From Isoetes taiwanensis (lineage: Eukaryota; Streptophyta; Lycopodiopsida; Isoetales; Isoetaceae): a stretch of DNA of 64,000 nucleotides. The notes below the pieces were generated by a model. It had not been told where the DNA came from. It ran no database searches and worked only from the letters and a program-made list of their open reading frames with translations. The first letter of the stretch is position 1. Every line of letters begins with the position of its first letter. Shown here piece by piece: positions 1 through 10,180 of this stretch. The stretch covers positions 11,020,511 through 11,084,510 of the forward strand of contig JAJEKV010000010.1 of assembly GCA_021234155.1 (NCBI GenBank), read 5' to 3'. A program made the translations under genes and the position numbers.

Positions 1-477
1 TCCCACTCCTCTTTTTACCATCTCCAAAGTAAAGCATTGGCAGCATTTGTTCTCATCCAGTGCACTTTTAATTGAGTGGGAATTCCATCCTCTCTTGTTA
101 CCTCCAGTACTTTAGCAAGCCAGAATGGCTTCCCAGTTTCATCATTATCAGCTGGGACAGCTACGAGCATTCCTTTTTGAATCTCTGAGACTGAACCAGA
201 TACCCGAGCAACTTGTTGTGCCGTGCGTCGAGGGCCAGTGTACATGACTCTGTCATCTTCATCTTGAGCTAGCCATTATCTGTACATGTTCTTCTTGACT
301 CTCAACTTGCATAGGTAGAGTTTGCCTAGATGGCCAGTTGAATATAACTGGTCTTCGACCTTGTAATAAAGCTTGTAACATGTCACGTTGCCGAGAAAAA
401 AACTGAGGCCACCATAAAGCATCCGCCTCCCCAAAGTGGTTAGAGAATGACTGAATACTTGACTCAATATAATCCAA
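1..477 (-). pseudogene. C-terminal part of an unrecognised minus-strand protein, cut by a Helitron
   Basis: I do not recognise this protein family. Two minus-strand frames, 477-259 and 245-15, read as one protein if a single frameshift near 250-262 is allowed: the upper frame stops after HVQIMASSR while the other frame already reads QDEDDRVMYTGPRR. The C-terminal part has a segment KPFWLAKVLEV followed by LKVHW, a pattern seen in small chromo- or Tudor-like tails of transposon-encoded proteins (inference only). The upstream part of the same frame resumes at 4310, beyond Helitron A, and the reading frame is kept across that junction (FDSNKS then LDYIESS). The C-terminus runs close to the window edge, so the end may be missing. 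The frameshift and the insertion make it non-functional as it stands. Confidence 0.5.
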
Positions 478-488
478 CTAGTAATGGT

Positions 489-505
489 GCCCAGCGTTGC
501 TGGGC
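489..505 (-). other. Helitron A 3' terminal hairpin
   Basis: GCCCAGC and GCTGGGC pair around a 3 nt loop, 7 nt before the terminal CTAG (478-481). This is the expected Helitron 3' stop structure. Confidence 0.85.
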
Positions 506-1058
506 ATAAGTTGAAGACTGTAAAGTTTTGGCCACAATAAGGAAAAGCGTGCAATAAAAAAACTTCTGCATTCTAACAAAAAAGATCGCTTAAAAGAAAC
601 TTTCATGTTAGATAGTGTTGTGTTCCCAATGATAAGAACTTACGTTACCAGCGAACACTCTATGGAGTTCAAGAACCACCTGCATTGTCTTGCATCAATG
701 TTAAGCAAAAGGAACAATACACTTCCTAGAAACTTACATCCTCATGACCCAAGCTCTAAGCAAAAGAAACAATGCACTACCTCAAAGCTGTATCCCCATA
801 ACTCAACCTCTAGCAACTCACGGGCACTACTACCTTAACTTGGTGTGTGGAGCAAATATTATATTATAGAAGAGGTAATTGTGCAAAAGTTGGTAACTCA
901 GAATGATAATCCCGCGGATTCACTTTGGAAACAGACGCCTTGAATTTTTCCACATTGAATTTGAATGCATGGTAGCATATTGGTGAAAGCATGCCGCTCA
1001 AACCGCTAAGTCAAGCGCATAAAAGAAAACAAAATTCTAATATAAAGAAAGTTGGAAT

Positions 1059-1103
1059 GCCCATCGTTGATGGGCATAAGCCGAACGCTGATGGGCATAA
1101 GCC
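1059..1103. repeat. Hairpin-like repeat inside Helitron A
   Basis: GCCCATCGTTGATGGGC (1059-1075) followed by GCATAAGCCGAAC, which recurs immediately after. It resembles a mutated Helitron 3' hairpin but has no adjacent CTAG, so it may be a relic of an older terminus. Confidence 0.4.
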
Positions 1104-1908
1104 GAACCTCGTAAATGAGGTTGGGACATGTAAGTGATGATCTCTTTTGATTGTTCATATTTTTCAACCGAACTATGTATTGTTTGTTCTCAAAATATTT
1201 TACTCCGAGAAGTTCCAACCTTTTCTTTTTCAAAGAAGTCTACATCTCCATCTCCATCTCCATTTCTATCTGGCAGAGGTTCCTTGTCTTTATTTCTTTG
1301 TGTAACAGCGGGTTCAACTGGCCACGGATGGTGAATACATAAATAATGGTTGGAAGTTTGCTCTCCCCTCTTCATCTTTCATGTTTGTGATAGACACCTG
1401 ATAGTATTTTCATGATCTTCTTTATCCACATCCTCAGCCTCATGCTATTTCGCAGCTAATTTGAATAACCCCTTAAGATTGTAACCATTGGCCCTTAATT
1501 TTGTTGGATGATGCAATTCATAACATGGCCAACAATGCATCTTTCACAACCAACCACCCTTGTTCTTAGACAATCACAATGTGGGCAAACACACCAATAT
1601 CTGGACCCACATGTGAAGACTAATGTGACAAAGTGGCCTTGTCTGCTATAACCTAAAGCCAAGATTGCAACCAAGCAAATTCGTTTGCTTGTCTTCAAGC
1701 TAAGATGCCGCCAACTCATAAGAGAAAGAAGACTTTTATATGCAAGTGAAAAAGAATCTAATGCAGAATGATAAATAGAATCCTTTGCTTAGCTTAATAA
1801 CTTGGGGAATTGTTCACAAATTCACCAACCATTGGATCCCATCAATAAAAGAAATATATAAAAATCCAACCCTTGCAATGGTCTTCAAACCCTGCAAACG
1901 TCCCTAAA

Positions 1909-1988
1909 CGTAGATGAAAATCTTGATCTTTTGAATTTACTGAAACTCACGTAGACGAAAATCTTGGTCTTTTTAATTTACACCGCTT
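1909..1988. repeat. Tandem duplication, about 41 bp period
   Basis: Two imperfect copies beginning CGTAGATGAAAATCTTG and CGTAGACGAAAATCTTG. Confidence 0.7.
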
Positions 1989-2100
1989 CTTCACTATTTT
2001 GAAACTGCATTGAACGTCTGTTCTTAAGCACACTATCTTGGGAAAGTAGCATCTCTTGAATTCAGAATGAAATCACTGAATTTAAGACACCGAGTTGTTA

Positions 2101-2218
2101 TTGCAAATTTGCAAACTAATTGCATATTTTCACAAAGATATTATCATAATCCGCGTTGTTGGTTGGCAAATTTGCAAACCAATTGGCATATTTTCACAAA
2201 GATATTATTATCCTCCTG
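2101..2218. repeat. Tandem duplication, about 63 bp period
   Basis: Two imperfect copies with GCAAATTTGCAAAC and CATATTTTCACAAAGATAT, at 2103 and 2166. They account for two overlapping open frames here that I do not call as genes. Confidence 0.75.
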
Positions 2219-4034
2219 TAGACATCTGCAATTACCAAAGGAGGCCCTATACACAGAAGGATATGATACAAACCATGAATATGCTACTATATACATTCAA
2301 AGATGGAACCAAGACAAATGTAAGAGCACTAACCATGCACGTAATGCAAAGTTACATAACCCACATTAACTATATTATCATCTCATCCGCCATACTTTCT
2401 TTAGAGGAATTAACAACGTAATCAAGAAATCTAGAATGCAAAGCATGCGCCCTTTCATGCGGTTGGGGGTCAATAAATTCCTCTCGCATTATGGTGATCT
2501 TGTACCAGCCGCCTTTTTTCTCCCAAGTGAACATCAGATGTGATGCACCTCTTTTTAGTTGGCATCTTCACATAGTGTCCTTAGATGGGATCTGCAAAAA
2601 TTTCTCAAGTGGGTCGTTGGAGAAAAGTTGGGGATGCCGGATTAGTGCTATACCATATGCCATCCATTCCAATCCAGGCATTTTGGGCCTTAAGGAACAA
2701 AGGTCAGTATGATCGATGGTTTACTAAGAAGCTAGTAGACGGAAACCCGGAAACATGAAAAGGCTATATGATTTAGGGCTCGAAATATGATTGTGTTCAA
2801 TCTGCTGCCTTTTGGACGCTCACCTATCATTACAATTATTAAGACAAACTATACAAAGTGCACAAATGACACAGACGATTTGCAAGCCTTTCACAATAGT
2901 CCGCCACCTCGTGTCAAGGAGCTCAACAAACTCCCTCCCGTGAGGGCGTTTCATAATCTTGGACCAGAATAAGGCCTTCAAGCAAATCCTCTTGAATGAG
3001 ACAAAGTAATCAAATTTACCTCATACGTACACATCAATCTTCATACTTTTTAAAAGAATGATTATGGGCATGAAGTAAAATGGGCCTCTAACAAACCGAA
3101 CCAAGCGTAAGCCAAATCTCGTGAGAACATCTCACTCAAAAAGACCTACTACAGTCAGGTTTTGCTAGGAAACATAGCTTGCAAGCATGGAATGAAGTAA
3201 CGGTATGTCAAAGATTGCCATCCATATATACATCCGTGTGTAGCTCATTGTTGTGACGTTTGTTTGTTGTGTTCCCTTTCTTGTTGTAAGGCAAAGGCAG
3301 CTTTGTTTGCTTCTACAAAAAGTAATGGACAATAAAAATGGATGGTAAACTCACCTAAAAAGCTCTTTGCTGAATGTTGGCCAAATCTGCACCTTGGTGA
3401 GTGTTGCCCGAATGAAGCGAGCAGATCTGCTTTGCCAAATTTGCTGCCATCCATGCTTAGAACATAGTCATCAAAAATTCCATTTCTAACCTTAATCAGA
3501 CATGAACTGGATCGAGCTAGAGAATCGTTCTAGACCCAAGATCCTTGTTTAAGCCCATCTGCGCCGCTAATGCAACTTCTACCTATGAACCCGATGGAAT
3601 GGATAAAGAACGGAATGAGAAAGAAAATGAAGCAAGTTGCATGCGGCAAAAACCAAAATACCTTTGGTTGGATCTTTATGAAATTTTGTGGTATACTCAA
3701 CCGCAGAAATGAGTTCGCAAAAAGCCGATTCTCAGATAATGTCCGCTCGAGATAAAATCAGTCTTCAACATTTCAAATCGGACCAAGGCAAAAGGGTACA
3801 ATACTCCAAAACATCGATGCTTGGAATATGCTTTGTAGCCGATGTGCAAATGATTTGGTTCGCCGAAAAAAAACACTATGCATGATCTGCCTATTCCATA
3901 GCAAGGACCATGTTACGGCCCTGATGCCTACCTGCTTTCCCACAAAAACAAATCCACCATCTTCTTGACCATGGTGCAGACTGGCCATCCATCGCTCGGA
4001 TATGGGTCTGCTTGGCTATGGAGAGAAGCAGAGC

Positions 4035-4200
4035 AGTGCGCGAAAAAAGGTCACAAGGAAAAAGAAAGAGGGAAACGAGAAAAGAGAAGGGGGGAAGGGC
4101 ATGAGAGAAAAGGGAAGAGGAAAATAGTGAAGAAAGGGAAAAAACAAAAAAGGGAAAAGAAAAGGGGCAAGAGAGAAAGGGTGGGGAAAAGAGGAAAATG
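4035..4200. repeat. Polypurine tract near the 5' end of Helitron A
   Basis: The plus strand is almost pure A/G with GGGCATGAG-like interruptions, the same texture as the much longer tract in Helitron B. Relative to the element's own polarity it is pyrimidine-rich here and purine-rich in B. Confidence 0.8.
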
Positions 4201-4309
4201 GGTATAGAGTTAGGGTTTCGAGGACCGTCCAAAATTTTAAGTGAAATCTAGGCCGTCGAAAGTTTTAGGGTTTTATGCACGACATACACTAAAACTTTAT
4301 AATAAAGGA

Positions 4310-4488
4310 TGATTTGTTTGAGTCAAATGCTCTTTTTTCCTTTTTACTCTTTGTAATTTCTTTCAAGCTTTTTAGAGGCATTTGCTCTGCAGAGAGCATA
4401 GAAGTAGTATCGGGGATGGTGCGAATGAATTGAATACTAGCTGGTGGCTGCCACTGCAAGGATGTGGCATATTTCTTTCCTTGTAAAT
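4310..4488 (-). pseudogene. Upstream part of the ORF split by Helitron A
   Basis: The minus-strand frame reads through about 60 codons rich in S, K, E and Q and arrives at FDSNKS exactly at the Helitron 5' boundary. The frame then continues in phase at 477 (LDYIESS). Its upstream end is cut at about 4488, where sequence of the dispersed repeat (copy I) begins. The family is not recognised. Confidence 0.5.
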
Positions 4489-4728
4489 GTCTTAAATGTC
4501 TTGCACACTTATGCTCCCTTGTAAACTTTATGCACCTGTGCATAATAGGTCGTTAATTTGTAGTTACGTTTTATTATTTGGCAAAATCTTGTTGGTGACG
4601 TTAATTTGTATTTACGTTTTATTCTAATAATGTTATTGGCAAAATCTTGTTGGTGGGTCTCTGAAAATTGTGTCAAATTGAGCCAAGTGAAATTGGCATG
4701 CGTTGCAATTGTGCCAAGTAAAATATAA
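4489..4728. repeat. Dispersed repeat copy I, left part
   Basis: Closely matches 59430-59670 of copy III. It is separated from the rest of copy I by the LINE at 4729-7592. Confidence 0.85.
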
Positions 4729-7592
4729 TAATAATAATAATAATTGATATTAACGTCCACGGGGGCCTAAGAAGGCCATGGGACAAAATTACATGTTTGC
4801 ATATCACAGTGAAATTGTCTTTTCTTTAGATAGTCTCCCTCTTGTCTATGTTTTCCAAGAGTTCCTTTACAAATGCACTCGCTCCACAAATTGTTGAAGG
4901 ACAACCAAAGAAAACAGGTAAGGTTGAGCTCCAGTTCAAATGGGAAAACTGTGTCCTGAGGTTACTGTATTTTGGGCAGCGAAAGATCACATGTGCTTCA
5001 TCTTCTATTTCTTGTAGATCGCATGTGCATAGGCGCTCTTCCCTTGGGATGCCTTGCCATCTACCTTTCTCAATTAGCAAGCGATGCGAACTCATACGGA
5101 TTCTTGCAACAGCCCTAATCATGTTTGGGAACAGTTTAGGATGGCTCAGATACAATTGTATTCTATGTTCTCTGGTAGGATTGAAATCTGTGATGTAGTA
5201 TGTGACTTTCTTCTTGCTGCCCAGCATAACAAATCTTTGAAAAGCCTGCTGTCTGAACTCTTTATTGTAGTCTCTGCTAGTGAAGCCAAGTTTACCAAGC
5301 CATGCATTTAACTCCTTAAACCAGCTTTTATCACCTCTGTCGCTCAGATGAATAGAGCTCTTGATTGCTGAATGTATTAAAGTGGTCTCATTGACTACTT
5401 TCTTGTACAAGAAATCCAGTGTTCTGTGCATTGCCAAAACTTCTATGGGGTAGCAGCCGCTTTCAAAGAGCATAATCTCATAAGGTGTAGAGCGTTTGAC
5501 GCCAAAAGACATATGCATGAGTGCTTTCTGATGCTTTCTAGTTCTTGCCATTTGGATTTAGCAAGGAGGGCCCCCCGATTTCACATGCGATAGCATTACC
5601 GGAGTGACCAAAGGCATCGAACAACCTGTTTTTAAGAGGCCATGCGCAAATGCTTGCCCGTTTACATTGGTTTACCATACCATAGAATGCTTTATAGGCT
5701 GCTGCTATGCGACAGTCCACGCCAGTGGTCCATGGTCTCCGATTTGCATGTACTTCATGGCCTAGATATTTGTATGATTCCACCTGCTCAATAATCTGTC
5801 CATCATATGTTAGAGATGGGCCCCTCTTCCCGAAGCACATTACCTTTGTTTTGGACAGATTAACATAGAGGCCAAACCGCGGAGCGTAAATCTTTAAGCC
5901 GTATCTAATTGCATTTGAAGGTCGCTTTTCGAAAGTGGGCTGCTAGTAAGAGGTCGTCAGCATATAGTAGCAGAATTATGAGATCATGATGAAGTTGGGA
6001 AAAGTTGCATCCTGCTGTCTTGAGAAGGTCTTCAAGCTGGTCTATGTACAGTCCAAATAGAGTGGGCGAGAGCGGGCAGCCTTGTTTAACTCCGATGTCA
6101 CTGATTATAGTCTCTGATAGTCCTGTTGGTGTGCTGATTTTGCCTCTTACTCTTTCATATAATCTGCCTATGCCTACAACCCATGCTTCTGGAACTCCAA
6201 TTTGTTGGAGTCTGTTAATTAACAACCGGGCGTGGATCAGATCAAATGCTTTCGCAAAGTCTATGAAGCAGCAAAAAAGCTTCTTACCATGTGCTTTAGA
6301 TTCTTCTACCAATGCTCGGAGAGTGAGAAGATGATCTAGTGTGGAGTGTTTGGGGCGGAATCCAGCTTGTCCATGAGCTCTAATGTTTTGTGCCTCAGCC
6401 CATGTGGAGAGTTTTGCATCAAAAATTTTTCCAAACAGTTTTGCTAATACGGGGCTGATCATTAGAGTTCGATAATTACCTGGTTCATAAGCATCTCCCT
6501 TCTTGTGGATGGGGTATATCAGGCTCGTGATCCAAACATTTGGGAATCCATCAACAATGGCTTGATTGAACAAGTCGGTGATAACCGTTGCAAGTTCTTC
6601 CCCACCAGCTTTTATGTATTCTGCAATCAGACCATCAATGTCACAAGCTTTTCCATTGGCTAGATCACTAATTCCCTTTTGCACTTCATCCACTTCTATG
6701 CAAAAATGTGTAGCATCAGTTGGTGGCAGGTCTAGTTTGTTCACTCCTTTAAAATAGAGGTGCATCGCATATGTTTTCCAGACATGGAGGTCAGTTAGGC
6801 AAAGTTGTTGCTTGGGTGGAGACAGGCCATGCCAAAATCTCTTGGGTTGCTGCAGCAACTCATTGGCCAGTTCTGCTTGTTTATTTTGCTTCCATATCCG
6901 CTTCTTGGATCTGACCAAGCGTCTATATGCTTTTAGACCAATTGAAGTGTTTGCTATTTTCCTGGCTTCTTTAAGTTCTTTATCATACCAACCATTCCTG
7001 GGTTGTGTAGCAGCAGCAGAGCGTCTGGGGCCATAGATGTTATATGCACTTTTCACCAGCAACCTGTTAAGAGCCAATGCTCTTGCATTTATGCTGGTAT
7101 GCTGCAGAATGGTGGGCAGCCCTTCTTTAATGGCTTCATAAAATCCTTCATCCTTGGCAGCATTGTATCTTGGTTTCCTGAAAATAGTGTTTTGCTTGGC
7201 TTCCCTACAAGCCTCAATAGCAAAGCAGAGCGGTGCATGGTCTGATTCTGGCTGAAAGTCTTTTATATTGAGATCCTTGATCAATCCAAAACTTTCTGGC
7301 GAGCCTGCTACATAGTCTATAGTTGAGTATGTGAAATGATTCTCGGTTTCGCCTCTGAAAGTGTAGCCAGCTGAATGCCATGGCTGTATGCCATTGTAGA
7401 TGATCATATCAAGTGAGGAAAGGAAGTTTAGAACCTGTTGTCCAGCTTGATTGACTTCTTGATGCAGGCTTGTTCGTAAATATCTCTCTTCCCATTGTTC
7501 ACTTAATAAGCTACTTGGTTCACCGTCTACAAAAACTTGCACTGTTTGAAGATTTCCTGTCCAGCCATTTAAGTCCCCTATGATCAAGACAT
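4729..7592 (-). mobile_element. 5'-truncated non-LTR LINE, minus strand
   Basis: It is flanked by an 8 bp direct repeat AAATATAA (4721-4728 and 7593-7600). The paralogous sequence at about 59665 has AAAGTATAA directly followed by ATTTGG, an uninterrupted empty site. The 3' end on the minus strand is an (ATT)n tail rather than poly(A). The element starts inside the endonuclease domain, so it is 5'-truncated, as is common for LINEs. The coding region is described separately. Confidence 0.88.
4826..7587 (-). pseudogene. LINE ORF2: endonuclease (partial), reverse transcriptase, Cys-rich C-terminus
   Basis: Three minus-strand frames, 7587-5905, 5840-5538 and 5551-4826, form one protein broken by two single-base frameshifts (near 5925 and near 5545). 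In order: the second half of an APE-type endonuclease (IIGDLNGW, then SDHAPL); reverse transcriptase with LIYPIHKKGD, GQAGFRPKHST, CCFIDFAKAFD, VKQGCPLSPTLF and the catalytic YADD; then a C-terminal region with CTCDLQEIEDEAHVIFRC, a zinc-knuckle-like motif. The protein would copy LINE RNA into DNA at the nick. The N-terminal endonuclease half is absent. The microsatellite tail suggests an RTE-like lineage rather than plant L1, but I cannot fix the clade. A related C-terminal fragment lies at 63095-63475. Confidence 0.85.
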
Positions 7593-8172
7593 AAATATAA
7601 ATTTGGTGAGTTTATATGCCTTTGTGATAGAATTCAATTTTCCAAATGTATATCACCTTTTATGTAAGTAGTTTATCATCATGATGAAATTTGTTATGTG
7701 GCACAATTGGTGAATCCCTGATAAAAATTTGTAAGACCTGACTAAAATTGGGCTACATTACGATCGCCAAGTAAAATGTAAATTTAGTCTGACTTTGTGA
7801 TATGATTCGTTCTGCAAAATGTGTCACACCTCATTGCACGTAAGTAGTTTAGTTCCTCCTCCTCATGGACAAATAAAAACGCAAATCTCCATAGGCCCAA
7901 GACACATCTTCTCTTTTATTTTGGGAGGGTGTTGGGAACGCCGCAAAAACGCTCAATGGATGTGTGGCATTAAGGTCCACATTAAGGAAGTCACCAGACA
8001 GTCAAGTCTTCATATCCTATCCATATCGGGTTGTGCCGAATGGACCATAGTGGACATGTATCAACAGAAAGTTCTGCTATGTCGGGGTTCATCATTAATA
8101 TAACCCCTAGCAACTCCCATCAAGAAATGACATCTAAAGCAGGGGTTTGAACCCCTGACTAAAGTGCACAAA
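7593..8172. repeat. Dispersed repeat copy I, middle part
   Basis: Matches 57846-58262 (copy II) and 59670-60240 (copy III) almost base for base. It ends at the 12 bp target duplication of the next insertion. It holds no credible gene. The conserved 94-codon open frame at 7819-8103 recurs in the other copies with frame damage. Confidence 0.85.
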
Positions 8173-9045
8173 ATTTTTTTTTTTTTTTGTAGGCAAGATT
8201 TTTTCATTTTCTATTGATCGTAAAAACAAGGTACACGACCTTATTGGAGTAGGCTCCACAATAGGCCACATAAAAAATATTTAAGTACAATGGTCTACCA
8301 GACACTCATTAGTAGCTCATCCAACATTCCAAAATCAGAGTCTACAAACTGATATAGACCTTCCCTACCTGAACAAAGATTGAGGTCAATGTATAATTTG
8401 CAACTGCGACCATTTGAAGCTCACCACCGTAAAATACAAGCAATTGAAAGAGCATTGGAAGCAACTATCATTCCGCGCATTTACTTGGCTAGAATCCATC
8501 CGGCAACATCGTACTACAGAAGATCGTACTACAGCATCCATCCTTCCCTTCAGGAGCTGCAGATCTTGTGGGTGTGGGAGCAAGTCTATGGAATGCAAAT
8601 GTTGGATGCATCTTTGATCATTTTGTAGTGGCTTTTCTGTTGTGACTTCCTGAGATGTATCTTTAGTCCTTGCTACTTCAATGTCATCCTCCCCCTTTCC
8701 TAGCAAGGGGAAATCAGATTCTATGGACGGGCATGGTACTGAACTTTCCTTGGGTAATGAAAGGGGTCCGATTAAGGACCCTTGGGCGGGAGACCAAGTA
8801 TTCTTTACTGCTACTAACTTATTGAGCTGTTCCGGATCAATGAGGAAGTTGAGCATTTTTCAGTTGTGGTCTATGCTAGTAATAGGAGGAGCTTTTGGTT
8901 AGCAATTGGACCACTCCTAGTGGGCAGGCCAGCATGATCTTCTGCATTGTTGGAAGATGGAGCATTGAGCCCCCTAGTACATATATGGAACAAAGTGCAC
9001 AAATCTTAGGCATCACTAGGTCTATACCAACTCGCCACACATCCG
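8130..9045 (-). repeat. tRNA-like SINE head a, interrupted
   Basis: On the minus strand, TGGCGAGTTGG (9028-9038) matches a pol III A box and GGGGTTCAAACCCC (about 8142-8155) matches a B box. The 819 bp retroelement separates them. The intact paralogs are at 58231-58300 and 60211-60280. Confidence 0.6.
8173..8991 (-). mobile_element. Poly(A) retroelement inserted inside copy I
   Basis: A run of T on the plus strand (from 8174) marks the poly(A) 3' end of a minus-strand retroelement. The 12 bp target duplication AAAGTGCACAAA stands at 8161-8172 and 8992-9003, and the insertion is absent from the paralogous positions near 58251 and 60231. The 819 bp body holds a minus-strand frame (8856-8386, about 156 codons) with no domain I recognise. 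A 5'-truncated LINE is the likeliest explanation. It landed between the A and B boxes of a tRNA-like SINE head. Confidence 0.82.
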
Positions 9046-9144
9046 TATAGCAAAACGTTTGTGGTACATGTACACTTTGTAGGAAGAGATATCTCCTGCC
9101 TCAGGAAGTCACGAGTATTTTTTATTCTTTTGTTTAAGGTCCAC

Positions 9145-9461
9145 ATTAAGGAAGTCACCAGACAATCAAGTCTAATAGACACCTTCATATCCTATCCACA
9201 TCAGGTTGCTCCGAATGGACCATAGTGGACATGTATCAACAGAAAGTTTTGCTACGTCGAGGTTCATTATTAATATAACCCCTAGCAACTCCCATCAAGA
9301 AATGCATCTAAAGCAGGGGTTTTGCTACGTCGAGGTTCATTATTAATATAACCCCTAGCAACTCCCATCAAGAAATGCATCTAAAGCAGGGGTTTGAACC
9401 CCTGACCAAAGTGCGCAAATCTTAAGCATCACTAGGTCTATACCAACTCGCCAAACATCCG
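9145..9461 (-). repeat. tRNA-like SINE unit b
   Basis: On the minus strand it carries an A box (TGGCGAGTTGG, 9442-9452) and a B box (GGGGTTCAAACCCC, about 9389-9402) about 40 nt apart, followed by the body shared with the other units. Limits are approximate. Confidence 0.6.
9247..9392. repeat. Perfect-looking 73 bp tandem duplication in the SINE body
   Basis: Two adjacent copies beginning TTTTGCTACGTCGAGG, at 9247 and 9320. The other SINE units carry only one copy, so this is a local and recent duplication. Confidence 0.85.
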
Positions 9462-10180
9462 TTGAGCATTTTGTGGCATTCCCTTTTACCCCTTCGGGGA
9501 TGCAAATGATGAATTTGAGTTTGGCCGCTCAACTTCTCCACCTCTCTGTATTTGTGTCGAAGAAATTCATATTTGAATTTCTGAAAACCTCGGGGTTTTC
9601 ACTGGCTTTGGCGCTTCAGGAGGATTCGGGCGTTTCAGGGTTGCTCCTTCTATGCGCCACATCTTCTTGAGATGAATCCTGCTGTGTTCATTTTATTTGG
9701 AGTGAGCTTTTTTTGCAGTTTCATTTCTCTTTGTTTGCCGGATCTGAGTCTAAACTTACAGGACACTTCATTTCTACAAACAGGAGCGCATACAATTTTT
9801 CATGCCCTCTGACGTGAGGACTTCTCTTTGGATTGCCAGCTAGTTTATACACCTCTAGAACGTGTTGGTCGGGCCCGTAGAAGGTATTGGGATGGTAATG
9901 CCCACCATGATGAGCGACGAGTTTCCAAATTCACGCTGATTCCTATAGTCCAGATGTTACAAGTATTGGAGCTTTGTGTGGATTACATCACAACAAGATG
10001 CACATGCCAAGGTGCACGTTGACACTCCTGCACCTCCCATGGAATTGCCAGGCTCCTTCATAAGCTATAAGATTATGCCTCCCATCTAGATTCCAGAGTC
10101 TATCCTGAAAAACCTAAAGAGGTTTTTTCTATACATGTTGTATCGAGCATCATTCAAACCAAAGGGGGTTTAAGGGGGAT

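Larger units (their letters stand above)
478..4309 (-). mobile_element. Helitron A, non-autonomous, complete ends
   Basis: On the minus strand the element starts TCCTTTATTATAAAG (5' end at 4309) and ends with a 17 nt hairpin GCCCAGCAACGCTGGGC, then ACCATTA and CTAG (3' end at 478). It lies between A and T, as Helitrons do, with no target duplication. The same 5' sequence opens Helitron C at 19138, and the same 3' hairpin ends elements B, C, D and E. No Rep/helicase ORF is visible in its 3.8 kb, so it would be mobilised in trans. Removing it restores a continuous reading frame in the flanking ORF, which supports both ends. Most of its interior has no recognisable gene. A minus-strand stretch near 2500-2700 is open but unidentified. 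Confidence 0.88.
8992..10180. repeat. Dispersed repeat copy I, right part
   Basis: 8992-9806 corresponds to 60240-60955 of copy III. 9807-9880 instead follows copy II (58628 on), joined at a shared CATG(CCCTCTG), so this copy is a recombinant. 9880-10180 matches 61610-61890. There is no convincing gene; short open frames are not conserved between copies. Confidence 0.8.
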
